Source of the DNA: an uncultured Paracoccaceae bacterium
GTDB taxonomy: Bacteria > Pseudomonadota > Alphaproteobacteria > Rhodobacterales > Rhodobacteraceae
Reading direction: 5' to 3'
Assembly: GCA_947488175.1 (NCBI GenBank)
Contig: CANKYO010000003.1
Coordinates: forward strand, 124,001 to 188,000
Length of the DNA stretch: 64,000 nt
The notes beneath the pieces were generated by a model, which worked only from the letters and a program-made list of their open reading frames with translations, was not told the origin of the DNA and searched no databases. Position numbers and translations under genes: made by a program. Positions 26,679 through 35,268 of this stretch are shown piece by piece (positions within the stretch are counted from its first letter, which is position 1; each line of letters begins with the position of its first letter).

Positions 26679-27674
26679 ATGGACAAAGTCGTAGGACAAA
26701 AGCGCCCAGGTGCACATCTTTACCAGCCCATTGATCCCTTCGATCAACGGATGCTGGATGTGGGTGATGGGCACCGGATCTATGTCGAACAATGTGGTAA
26801 TCCCGATGGGGTGCCCGTTGTTGTCCTGCACGGGGGTCCTGGTGGCGGGTGCAGCCCCGCGATGCGCCGGTATTTCGACCCGAATATCTTTCGGGTGATC
26901 CTGTTCGATCAGCGTGGCTGTGGCCGATCACGGCCCCATGCCAGCGTTCAGGCCAATACCACATGGCATCTGGTGGCGGATATCGAACTGATCCGCAAAA
27001 CGCTGGGCATTGATCGCTGGATCGTGTTTGGCGGGTCATGGGGGGCGACGCTGGCCCTGATCTATGCCCAAGCCCACCCCGACCGGGCCGCGGCGCTGAC
27101 CCTGCGCGGCGTATTCCTGATGACCCAGCCGGAACTGGACTGGTTCTATGGTGGCGGCGCGGGCAAATTCTGGCCGGAATTGTGGGAAAGCTTTGCCAGT
27201 CTCATCCCGAAAGACGAGCAGGATAACTTTATCGCGGCCTATCACAGGCGGCTGTTCTCTGGCGATCTACCGCAAGAGACGCGCTATGCACGCGCCTGGG
27301 CATCATGGGAAAACGCGCTGGCCTCCATCGACAGTGACGGGATCACAGGAGAAAGCCCTGCCGACTACGCCCGCGCCTTTGCACGGCTGGAAAACCACTA
27401 CTTCTACAATGCCGGGTTCCTGTCAGAGGATCAGCAAATCCTGAACCCGGCCCAGATGAACAAGATTGCCGATATTCCGGGTGTGATCGTGCAAGGGCGG
27501 TACGATATGATCTGCCCACCGATTTCGGCACACCGGCTGGCGCAGATGTGGCCCAAGTCGCGGTTGACCTTGATCGGTCGGGCAGGCCATGCTTTGTCCG
27601 AACCGGGGATCAGCGCGGAACTGGTGCGCACGATGGATATGATGGGTGCCCAGCGCGGAACGCTCGGGCTTTAG
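26679..27674 (+). CDS. pip: proline iminopeptidase
   Basis: A 331-residue alpha/beta-hydrolase that removes N-terminal proline from peptides (S33 peptidase family). The oxyanion motif HGGPGGG is at 51-57, the nucleophile Ser120 in GGSWGA, and the catalytic His in [10 protein letters not shown] near the C terminus. Start codons at 26640-26643 are possible but the family starts near this ATG. The gene leads into a full peptide ABC importer 59 bases downstream on the same strand, which fits uptake followed by cytoplasmic cleavage of peptides. Confidence 0.92.
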   Translation: MDKVVGQKRPGAHLYQPIDPFDQRMLDVGDGHRIYVEQCGNPDGVPVVVLHGGPGGGCSPAMRRYFDPNIFRVILFDQRGCGRSRPHASVQANTTWHLVADIELIRKTLGIDRWIVFGGSWGATLALIYAQAHPDRAAALTLRGVFLMTQPELDWFYGGGAGKFWPELWESFASLIPKDEQDNFIAAYHRRLFSGDLPQETRYARAWASWENALASIDSDGITGESPADYARAFARLENHYFYNAGFLSEDQQILNPAQMNKIADIPGVIVQGRYDMICPPISAHRLAQMWPKSRLTLIGRAGHALSEPGISAELVRTMDMMGAQRGTLGL

Positions 27675-27733
27675 GGTTTACAGGTGAAAACCAGCCGCTA
27701 AAGTTCATCAAGACTAACGGGGAACAAAAGCTT

Positions 27734-28726
27734 TTGGGCAATGTCCTGACGATTATCCTGCAACGCCTGCTATTGGGCGTGCTGACCTTGCTCATTGTCT
27801 CGGTTGTGATCTTTACGGCAGTAAACCTGCTGCCTGGCGATTTCGCACAGAATATCCTTGGCCAGGGGGCTACCCCAGATGCGGTGGCGTCAATCCGGCG
27901 TGATCTGGGGCTCGATCAGCCGCCGATCACGCGGTATTTCGACTGGCTGGGTGGCGTGCTGCGCGGCGATCTCGGCACCAGCTTTGCACAGGCCAATTTC
28001 GCAAGCTTTACCGGCACGGACTCGGGCGCAACGACTGTCGCCGCTCAAATCGCACCCCGCTTTGCCAACACAATGTTTCTGGCCATGGTGACGGCGGCGA
28101 TTGCGGTGCCTTTTTCGATCATCCTTGGTATTTTGGCAGCGCTGTATCGCAATACTGTCTTTGACCGCGCAACCAACATCTTCACGCTGTCGTCGATTTC
28201 CAGCCCGGAGTTCTTCCTCGCGTATATCCTGATCCTGTTTCTTGCGGTTCTGAACCCAATTTTCCCATCGCTTTCGAATATATTTGAGGGGATGGCCTTC
28301 AGTGAACGACTAGAAAAGTCGATGCTGCCGGCATTAACCCTGACCCTGGTGGTCACCGCCCACATGATGCGGATGACCCGCGCGGCCATCATCAACCTGT
28401 TAGCCTCACCCTACATTGAAATGGCGCGGCTCAAGGGCCTGTCGCCGATGCGGGTGATTGTAAAGCACGCCCTGCCCAACGCGCTGGCGCCGATTATCAA
28501 CGTGATTGCGCTGAACCTTGCCTATCTGATCACCGGTGTTGTGGTGGTCGAAGTGGTGTTCGTCTACCCGGGCATTGGCCAGCTCTTCGTCGATAGCGTG
28601 AAAATCCGCGATATCCCGGTCGTTCAGGCCTGCTGCTTGATCTTCGCCGCGGCCTATATCCTCTTGAACCTGACGGCCGATATCCTGTCGATCCTGTCCA
28701 ATCCGCGTTTGAGGCATCCGAAATGA
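27734..28726 (+). CDS. peptide ABC transporter permease (DppB/OppB type)
   Basis: A 330-residue inner-membrane permease with about six helices, the N-terminal ILQRLLLGVLTLLIVSVVIF segment of this family, and the ATPase-contact loop EMARLKGLSPMRVIVKHALP. No ATG is in frame at the right place; a TTG with GGGGA upstream is the best start, and the longer frame reading back into the iminopeptidase gene adds residues foreign to the family. It overlaps the next permease by four bases. Confidence 0.9.
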   Translation: MGNVLTIILQRLLLGVLTLLIVSVVIFTAVNLLPGDFAQNILGQGATPDAVASIRRDLGLDQPPITRYFDWLGGVLRGDLGTSFAQANFASFTGTDSGATTVAAQIAPRFANTMFLAMVTAAIAVPFSIILGILAALYRNTVFDRATNIFTLSSISSPEFFLAYILILFLAVLNPIFPSLSNIFEGMAFSERLEKSMLPALTLTLVVTAHMMRMTRAAIINLLASPYIEMARLKGLSPMRVIVKHALPNALAPIINVIALNLAYLITGVVVVEVVFVYPGIGQLFVDSVKIRDIPVVQACCLIFAAAYILLNLTADILSILSNPRLRHPK

Positions 28727-29922
28727 TTATCTGGATCCTAGCCACTTTGGTCGGCATGGGGGCACTGGCCTGGGGTTTCCGCTTTGCCGGGCAGGCCGCT
28801 ACGGGCAATGCGCCGAAATTCCGTGATATGCCTTTTGGCGTCGCCTATGGCTATGTTCTTGGTGCCGTTGTCCTGCTGTGGCTGGGTTGGGCCTATCTGC
28901 AGGGACGCAGCGCGGATCCGCTGGTCGCCAACAAGTTCTTTTTCCTTCGCATCGCAATCGAAGGTTTCATTATCTTCGCCATCGCCGCATGGCTCTTCCG
29001 CATCCTTGGCCGGTCGGTCGGCACTGCTTGGACCAAGAAGATGTTCCGCTCCATGCCGCTGACCGCCTCTTTTGGCATCCTGACGATCCTGATCTACGCC
29101 ATTCTGGCGATTTTTGCGCCCGCCATCGCCCCCTATGGACAGGAACAGATCATCCCCGGCGTTGCTGCCAACATCACCCCCGGCGGTGATCCTGCGCTGG
29201 GCGGCAGCCCCGATTTCCCGCTTGGCACCGACCAGATTGGCCGCGATATCCTCAGCCGCCTGATCTATGGGGCCCAGAACACCGTTGGCATCGCCTTTGC
29301 CACCACATTGCTGGCATTCCTGCTGGGCGGCACATTCGGGTTTCTGGCGGCCACATTGGGCGGCTGGCTTGATCAGGTCCTGTCGCGCCTTGTCGACGTG
29401 CTGATGGCTATCCCCTCGCTGATCTTTGCGCTTCTCCTGATGACCATCGCCAGCGTCTGGGCGCCTGAACTTGGCATACCTCTTACGGTCTTCATGGTTC
29501 TGATCATCGCCGTCATCGACAGCACGCGCGTCTACCGGCTGGCGCGGGCCGTCGGGCAGAACATCGTGGTGATGGACTATATCGAGGCGGCCAAGCTGCG
29601 GGGCGAAGGCCTGGGTTATCTGGTCTTCAAGGAAATCCTACCCAACGCCACAGCCCCTCTGCTGGCCGAATTCGGGCTGCGCTTCTGTTTTGTCTTCCTG
29701 ACCATCGCAGCGCTGTCCTTCCTCGGGGTCGGCATCCAGCCACCGCTCGCGGACTGGGGCACCATGGTGCGCGATCTGGGCGGTTTCGTAAACTACGCGC
29801 AGTTCGCACCGATGGCCGCCACTGCACCACTGCTCGCGGCCGGGGCGATCGCTTTGCTGACCGTTGCGGTCAATTTTGTGGTTGACTGGATGCTGCACAA
29901 ATCATCGGGGCTAAAAGAATGA
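28723..29922 (+). CDS. peptide ABC transporter permease (DppC type) with N-terminal extension
   Basis: A 399-residue permease, about 100 longer than ordinary DppC/OppC proteins. The family core starts near MFRSMPLTASFGILTILIYA (about 106) and includes GTDQIGRDILSRLIYGA and the ATPase-contact loop EAAKLRGEGLGYLVFKEIL. The extension carries three additional hydrophobic segments (about 1-22, 44-63 and 77-98). The gene overlaps its partner permease and the ATPase gene by four bases each. Confidence 0.9.
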   Translation: MIIWILATLVGMGALAWGFRFAGQAATGNAPKFRDMPFGVAYGYVLGAVVLLWLGWAYLQGRSADPLVANKFFFLRIAIEGFIIFAIAAWLFRILGRSVGTAWTKKMFRSMPLTASFGILTILIYAILAIFAPAIAPYGQEQIIPGVAANITPGGDPALGGSPDFPLGTDQIGRDILSRLIYGAQNTVGIAFATTLLAFLLGGTFGFLAATLGGWLDQVLSRLVDVLMAIPSLIFALLLMTIASVWAPELGIPLTVFMVLIIAVIDSTRVYRLARAVGQNIVVMDYIEAAKLRGEGLGYLVFKEILPNATAPLLAEFGLRFCFVFLTIAALSFLGVGIQPPLADWGTMVRDLGGFVNYAQFAPMAATAPLLAAGAIALLTVAVNFVVDWMLHKSSGLKE

Positions 29923-31571
29923 GCGACGAAACCCCCCTCGTCAAAATGCGCGGCGTCAAGCTTGAAGGTCGTAGCGATGAAACTTGGAACCTGATCATCA
30001 ATGGGGTCGACCTGACCCTTGCTCGGGGTGAGGTGCTGGGTCTGATCGGTGAATCAGGGGCTGGCAAATCTACCCTTGGGCTGGCCGCCATGGGCTATAC
30101 GCGTGACGGCGTGAGGATCAGCGAAGGCACCGTAGAGTTTGACGGGATCGACCTGTTGACCGCCTCGGCTGCGACCAAGCGGGAACTGCTTGGCAAACGC
30201 ATCGCCTATGTGGCGCAATCCGCTGCCGCCAGCTTCAACCCAGCCCACAAGTTGATGGACCAGCATGTGGAAGGACCCGTGCAGCACGGCGTCATGGGTC
30301 GGGGTGAAAGTGAGGCGGACGGGATCGAGCTCTATCGCAAGCTGCGCCTGCCTAACCCCGAGGAGATTGGTTTTCGCTATCCGCATCAGGTGTCCGGCGG
30401 GCAATTGCAGCGGGCGATGACGGCAATGGCCATGTCCTGCCGCCCCGATCTGATTATCTTTGACGAACCGACAACCGCGCTCGACGTGACCACCCAGATC
30501 GAGGTTCTCGCCTCCATCCGGGATATCGTCGAACAGTTCAATACTGCCGCAATCTACATCACTCACGATCTTGCGGTCGTGGCGCAGATGGCCGACCGCA
30601 TCAAGGTACTGCTGAAAGGTGATGAGGTCGAAACCGCAGACACCCGCACCATGCTGGCCGCCCCGACGCAGGACTACACCAAATCGCTCTGGGCCGTGCG
30701 CAGTTTTGAACGACCACGCAAACCCGATGTCATCACCGGATCAACCCCGGTGGTGAGCGTGCAGAATGTGGATGCGGCCTATGGCAAGGTTCCCGTATTG
30801 TACGACGTTAGCTTTGACATGCATGCAGGCCGAACGGTGGCGGTCGTCGGCGAAAGCGGATCGGGCAAATCGACCACCGCCCGTTGTATCACAGGGCTGT
30901 TGCCACCGACGGCGGGACAGATCATGCTCGATGGCGAGGTGCTGCCACCAGACTATCGCAAACGGTCCAAGGATCAGTTGCGGCAGGTCCAGATGATTTA
31001 CCAAATGGCCGATACGGCCCTGAACCCGCGCATGTCCATCGGCCAGATCATCGCGCGGCCCGTGCAGTTCTATCTGGGCCTGACGGGCGGCGCAAAACGT
31101 AAACGGGTCGATGCGCTGCTGGAACAGATCGAACTGGAACCGACAGAATACTACAACCGGCTGCCGTCCGAACTTTCTGGCGGGCAGAAACAGCGGATCG
31201 GCATCGCACGGGCGCTTGCAGCCGAACCCAAATTCATCATCTGTGATGAGGTCACATCGGCCTTGGACCAACTGGTCGCCGAAGGTATCCTGCGACTCCT
31301 CGCCAAATTGCAGGATGACCTGTCGCTGACCTATATGTTCATCACCCACGACCTTGCCACCGTGAAAGCGATTTCGGATGAGGTGGTGGTGATGAAGGAT
31401 GGCCGCGTGGTCGAACAGGGGCCAAAAGATGACATGTTCAAACCGCCTCACCACGCCTATACCGACCTTTTGCTGTCGTCGGTCCCAGAAATGGACCCCG
31501 ACTGGCTGACCAATCTGCTGGCGGAACGCGGAGTTGATAACATCGGCGATGCCGCAGTTGATAAGATGTAA
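29919..31571 (+). CDS. peptide ABC transporter ATP-binding protein, DppD-DppF fusion
   Basis: A 550-residue protein with two complete ATPase domains in one chain. The first has GESGAGKST near residue 44 and [10 protein letters not shown]; the second has GESGSGKST near 312 and [10 protein letters not shown]. Both have Walker B with catalytic Glu or Asp nearby ([11 protein letters not shown] and [11 protein letters not shown]). One chain therefore drives the two permeases in the same operon. The carboxylate in the second is preceded by Asp-Glu as usual, so both sites look active. Confidence 0.94.
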   Translation: MSDETPLVKMRGVKLEGRSDETWNLIINGVDLTLARGEVLGLIGESGAGKSTLGLAAMGYTRDGVRISEGTVEFDGIDLLTASAATKRELLGKRIAYVAQSAAASFNPAHKLMDQHVEGPVQHGVMGRGESEADGIELYRKLRLPNPEEIGFRYPHQVSGGQLQRAMTAMAMSCRPDLIIFDEPTTALDVTTQIEVLASIRDIVEQFNTAAIYITHDLAVVAQMADRIKVLLKGDEVETADTRTMLAAPTQDYTKSLWAVRSFERPRKPDVITGSTPVVSVQNVDAAYGKVPVLYDVSFDMHAGRTVAVVGESGSGKSTTARCITGLLPPTAGQIMLDGEVLPPDYRKRSKDQLRQVQMIYQMADTALNPRMSIGQIIARPVQFYLGLTGGAKRKRVDALLEQIELEPTEYYNRLPSELSGGQKQRIGIARALAAEPKFIICDEVTSALDQLVAEGILRLLAKLQDDLSLTYMFITHDLATVKAISDEVVVMKDGRVVEQGPKDDMFKPPHHAYTDLLLSSVPEMDPDWLTNLLAERGVDNIGDAAVDKM

Positions 31572-31624
31572 TGCGAATCAGGCGCCCTGACGGGTGCGGA
31601 TAAAACGAACCAGGGAGAACGATC

Positions 31625-33166
31625 ATGAATGGAATTAGTAGACGCGGGCTGCTCAAGACAGGGGCCGCCGCCGGTGTTCTAAGCCTTTCGGGCATGCCGC
31701 TGCGCGCGCAGACCCGTGGCGGTAAACTGACCGCGGGCCTCAGCGGCGCAAACACGACAGACAGTTGGGATGGCCGGACCCATTCCGATCTTTTCATGAT
31801 CGCGTCTGCACAAGGTACCGTGTTCGACAGCCTGACCGAAATTGCCGCTGACGGATCGCTCAAGGGCGAATTGGCCGAAAGCTGGGAGGCATCCGCCGAC
31901 GCCAAAACCTGGACATTCAACCTGCGCCAGGGCGTGACCTTCCACAATGGCAAAGCCTTTGGTGCGGATGACGTGATTGAATCACTCCAGATGCACCTTG
32001 GTGAAGAATCCAAATCAGCGGCCAAGCCAATCGTCGAAGCCATCACCGAGATGACGAAGATCACCGATCATCAGGTCCAGTTCACCTTGGCTGCCGGCAA
32101 CGCGGATTTCCCCTATCTGATGTCGGACTATCACATCCTGATTTTCCCCGCCGGACAGATCGAGGAAGGCATCGCCAAAGGGATCGGTACAGGCCTCTAT
32201 CAGGTCCAGGCATTCGACCCCGGTGTGCGCATGGTCGCTACCCGCTATGCCGACCACTACAAGGGCGACAGCGCCGGCTTCTTTGATGAGATCGAATATA
32301 TCGCCATCAACGACAACACCGCCCGGATGAATGCGCTGATGACCGGACAGGTCGACGCGATCAACCGGATCGACTTCAAGACCGAGGCCTTGCTGCGGGC
32401 GAACCCCGCCCTGCGCATTCAGGAAGTGACCGGCAACCAGCATTACAGCTTCCCGATGCTGACCAAGACGGCGCCGTTTGACGATGTGAACGTCAGGCAG
32501 GCCCTGAAATACGGCATCAACCGGCAGGAAATGGTCGACAAGATCCTGCTGGGCCATGGCCAGGTCGGGAACGACACGCCCATCGGCCCCGCAAACCAGT
32601 ATTATGCCGGTGATATGGAACAACTGGCCTACGATCCCGACAAGGCCAAATTCCACCTACAACAGGCCGGGCTGGACAGCATCAATATCGACCTGTCCGC
32701 CTCGAACGCCGCCTTTGAAGGGGCCGTTGATGCGGCTCAGCTGTTCCAAGCCTCTGCAGCGGCCGGTGGTATCAACATCAATGTCGTGCAGGAACCGTCA
32801 GACGGCTACTGGTCCAATGTCTGGCTGAAAAAACCATTCTGCGCCTGCTACTGGTCCGGTCGCGCGACCGAAGACTGGATGTTCTCGACCGCCTACGAGG
32901 CTGGCGTGCCATGGAACGACAGCCAGTGGGATCACCCACGGTTCCAGGAATTGCTGCTGACCGCCCGCGCCGAACTCGACAGCGACAAGCGCCGCGAACA
33001 GTACGGGGAAATGCAACAGATCCTGCGTGACGAAGGTGGTGTGCTGATCCCGATGTTCGCCAACTATGTGCAAGCGGTGAACAACCGGATTGCAACGCCG
33101 GACACGGTGGGCAACCTCTGGCAGATGGACAACGGCCGCATGGCCGAACGGTGGTCTATCGCCTGA
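31625..33166 (+). CDS. peptide ABC transporter substrate-binding protein (family 5), Tat signal
   Basis: A 513-residue periplasmic binding protein. The twin-arginine signal is SRRGLLKTGAAAGVLSLSG with cleavage likely after LRAQ. Family-5 features include LAESWEASADAKTWTFNLR and VTFHNGKAFGADDV. Export by Tat is common for this family in Rhodobacterales. The 53-base gap before it contains a short stem (GCGCCC/GGGTGC, 31582-31597), of the kind that stabilises a separate binding-protein transcript. The substrate is inferred to be a short peptide from the neighbouring iminopeptidase. Confidence 0.93.
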   Translation: MNGISRRGLLKTGAAAGVLSLSGMPLRAQTRGGKLTAGLSGANTTDSWDGRTHSDLFMIASAQGTVFDSLTEIAADGSLKGELAESWEASADAKTWTFNLRQGVTFHNGKAFGADDVIESLQMHLGEESKSAAKPIVEAITEMTKITDHQVQFTLAAGNADFPYLMSDYHILIFPAGQIEEGIAKGIGTGLYQVQAFDPGVRMVATRYADHYKGDSAGFFDEIEYIAINDNTARMNALMTGQVDAINRIDFKTEALLRANPALRIQEVTGNQHYSFPMLTKTAPFDDVNVRQALKYGINRQEMVDKILLGHGQVGNDTPIGPANQYYAGDMEQLAYDPDKAKFHLQQAGLDSINIDLSASNAAFEGAVDAAQLFQASAAAGGININVVQEPSDGYWSNVWLKKPFCACYWSGRATEDWMFSTAYEAGVPWNDSQWDHPRFQELLLTARAELDSDKRREQYGEMQQILRDEGGVLIPMFANYVQAVNNRIATPDTVGNLWQMDNGRMAERWSIA

Positions 33167-33191
33167 TCCTCTGACAGGGTCTGATTTTTCG

Positions 33192-33219
33192 AAACGCCCC
33201 GCCAATCCGTGGGGCGTTT
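33192..33219 (+). terminator. terminator of the peptide transporter operon
   Basis: AAACGCCCC pairs with GGGGCGTTT around a ten-base loop, 25 bases after the stop of the binding-protein gene. The T-rich right arm is followed by GTCATTTT. Confidence 0.8.
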
Positions 33220-33801
33220 GTCATTTTACCGATCTCAAATGAAAGTTTTTTGAATGAAATTTTGGCCATTTATTTATCTTAACGTGCTAAACCTTTGGAA
33301 AATAATCGTTTCCTCACTATTTTCCGACAAAACCTAACATCTCCAGATAACGAATTGTTCAACAGTGGTTCACGCAGAATGCTGTAAGTATTCTGATATT
33401 GTGATGTTTTGGATGTCAGGGCGACAATCTGCCTTCCACAGATGGCAGGACCGAGCTCTATCAAACAGCCCTGGGTTTCCGACTCCTCTTTTTGTGTCTT
33501 AGTGAACGAGTGGACTGAGGTATCAGTAGTGGTTACGCAAACACCCCGCCAAACGGCGGGGTGTTTCGTTTTCAGGGTTTCAGGCGCGTAAACCTAAAAG
33601 TCTCAAAAATTTAACAGCAGATTTCCGCCGGTCGCGGTACGGCTGTTCATCTTCGCGCATTAACACCCATCCAGAAAATCTCATGCTTTACAAACTGTTA
33701 TGAAGATTTGACGCGGAACTCCAACATAACAAGCAGTTCATGCGTCATTCACAGCACCGCTGATACGCCTGAATGGTCGAATTAACGGGAAAGGTACAAA
33801 C
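33220..33801. other. 582-base AT-rich non-coding region
   Basis: The longest stretch without a gene. It is clearly more AT-rich than its neighbours in its left half. Its one clear element is a strong terminator at 33539-33566, with no gene directly upstream on either strand, which suggests an unannotated transcript such as a small RNA. I could fold no tRNA in it and found no short frame with a good ribosome binding site. Confidence 0.5.
33539..33566 (+). terminator. orphan strong terminator
   Basis: A perfect 12-base stem, AAACACCCCGCC with GGCGGGGTGTTT, and an AAAC loop, followed by CGTTTTC. It lies 320 bases after the terminator of the transporter operon and 235 bases before the next gene, so it does not end any visible gene. 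Confidence 0.75.
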
Positions 33802-34422
33802 ATGACCTCGATTCTCAACACGCTTCTCAAGACCAGCGCTGTTGCGCTCATTCTTTCTACGACCGCTGCAACGGTGACACTCATGTCGACCACTGAGGCT
33901 TACGCCGAACGCGGCAAAGGGAATGGCAATGGTAACGGGCGCGGCAATGGTGGCCGGGATCGCGCTGAAAGCCGCGGAAATCAGCATGCCAGCGCGAACG
34001 GCAACGGGCGCGGTAACGGCAACAGCAACGGGCGCGGCGCGCTCGCTCGCGAACTTGGCGGCCTGAACGCGGCACACGCCAACCCCAACGCGCTGCGCAA
34101 CGCCTCGCCCAACAGCATGCCAGGCAAACTTTACGCCTATCAACAGGCGCGGGGCGACTTTGCGGATGTCGTTGCCGTTCAGGATGAAGCCTACGCCGAA
34201 TACCAGCGCCTCATCGGCCTAAGCGAAGAAGAAATCACCGCAGAATTCCCCGAAGGCGGATATGAAGATGCAGTGACAACCGCCGCCGATGAATATCAGG
34301 CGGCACGGGACGATGCGTTGGACGCGCAGGCGGAAACCCAAGAAGTCCTCGCCGCTCTGACTGGCGGGTCAGATCTGTCGCCCGCTGCGCTGGCCGAACT
34401 CAACCGTTTACTTGGGCTTTAA
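33802..34422 (+). CDS. secreted Gly/Asn-rich protein of unknown function
   Basis: A 206-residue exported protein. Residues 1-35 form a signal peptide (hydrophobic core VALILSTTAATVTLM, cleavage near AYA-E). Residues 37-80 are a low-complexity run built from GNG, GRGN and similar units. The C-terminal 100 residues are acidic and helical, with DEAYAEYQRLIGLSEEE and ending ALAELNRLLGL. I know no function; related Roseobacters seem to carry similar proteins. Two hairpins follow the stop. The low-complexity run should be exposed and flexible. Confidence 0.75.
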   Translation: MTSILNTLLKTSAVALILSTTAATVTLMSTTEAYAERGKGNGNGNGRGNGGRDRAESRGNQHASANGNGRGNGNSNGRGALARELGGLNAAHANPNALRNASPNSMPGKLYAYQQARGDFADVVAVQDEAYAEYQRLIGLSEEEITAEFPEGGYEDAVTTAADEYQAARDDALDAQAETQEVLAALTGGSDLSPAALAELNRLLGL

Positions 34423-34441
34423 AGCAGCGATCCTGACCAGA

Positions 34442-34504
34442 GGATCATGGTCGTAGTCCACTGACGACCGTGATCCAGGACCGGCCCTTTGCGGGGCCGG
34501 TCCT
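34442..34504 (+). terminator. double hairpin after the Gly/Asn-rich protein gene
   Basis: The first stem pairs GGATCATGGTCGT with ACGACCGTGATCC (one mismatch, nine-base loop). Directly after it AGGACCGGCCC pairs perfectly with GGGCCGGTCCT around a six-base loop. Together they likely end the transcript and isolate it from the rimP leader. Confidence 0.65.
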
Positions 34505-34643
34505 GATGTTATCTACATCCCCGATGGCCCCCTGCGCAGGCGTCATGAAATCATGCCCCTTGCAGACTCAGTCCACTCTGCGTATATCACCATCAATAGC
34601 GGCGTTTTGGCTTCCACCCCCAAGGCTCCACCGGGAAATATCG

Positions 34644-34666
34644 ACGGGCCGCGCGCCCGTTTTTTT
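34644..34666 (+). terminator. terminator-like hairpin in the rimP leader (possible attenuator)
   Basis: ACGGGC pairs with GCCCGT around a CGCGC loop and is followed by an uninterrupted run of seven T. It lies only 23 bases before the rimP start, so it cannot be the end of the upstream gene, which already has its own hairpins 140 bases earlier. Its position suggests regulated readthrough into the rimP-nusA-infB operon. Confidence 0.65.
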
Positions 34667-34689
34667 GTGCCGCAATGGCGGATTTGACC

Positions 34690-35268
34690 ATGACGAATGA
34701 CCTGATTGCAAAGGCGGCGATTGACCGCCGTGTCGCGGAAATCGTGACCCCTGTCGTCGAAGACATGGGATTCGAAGTCGTGCGCGTCCGCCTGATGAGC
34801 GGCAAGGAAACGATCCTGCAAATCATGGTGCAGCGCCCCGATGGCCAGATTGAGGTTGATGAATGCGGCCAGATATCGACCGCTCTCAGCGCTGTGCTGG
34901 ACGTGGAAGACCCGATTGTCGATGTCTACAACCTCGAGGTCTCAAGCCCGGGCATCGACCGGCCATTGACCCGGCTCAAGGATTTCGATCAGTGGGAGGG
35001 GTTCGAGGCCAAGATCGAAACCGAACAGTTGATCGACGGTCGCCGCCGGTTCAAGGGGCCGCTGGCGGGCACCGAAGGCGACGAGGTGTTGATCACGATC
35101 GAGGAAGGCACCATCGGGCTGAAATTCGACTGGCTGTCCGACGCCAAGCTGGTCCTGACAGATGAACTGATCCGCGACGTACTGCGCGGACGCAAGGATG
35201 CGGGTCAGATAGACGAGACCCAATTTGATGAAATCGAAACGATAATTGAAGGTGAGGAGAACACCTGA
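34690..35268 (+). CDS. rimP: ribosome maturation factor RimP
   Basis: A 192-residue factor for 30S subunit maturation, with the N-terminal domain [19 protein letters not shown]...[14 protein letters not shown] and the typical [16 protein letters not shown] motif in the middle. An ATG five codons upstream is possible, but it lies just after the T run of the leader hairpin and has no binding site. It is the first gene of the conserved rimP-nusA-ylxR-infB order; the stop overlaps the nusA start by one base. Confidence 0.95.
   Translation: MTNDLIAKAAIDRRVAEIVTPVVEDMGFEVVRVRLMSGKETILQIMVQRPDGQIEVDECGQISTALSAVLDVEDPIVDVYNLEVSSPGIDRPLTRLKDFDQWEGFEAKIETEQLIDGRRRFKGPLAGTEGDEVLITIEEGTIGLKFDWLSDAKLVLTDELIRDVLRGRKDAGQIDETQFDEIETIIEGEENT

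Noticed and set aside
33409-33591. A 60-codon frame over the orphan terminator
   Set aside because: It has no ribosome binding site and its codons run through the terminator stem.
33930-34040. Short repeats resembling a CRISPR or minisatellite
   Set aside because: They are in-frame Gly/Asn/Arg codon repeats within a protein gene, without spacers of constant length.
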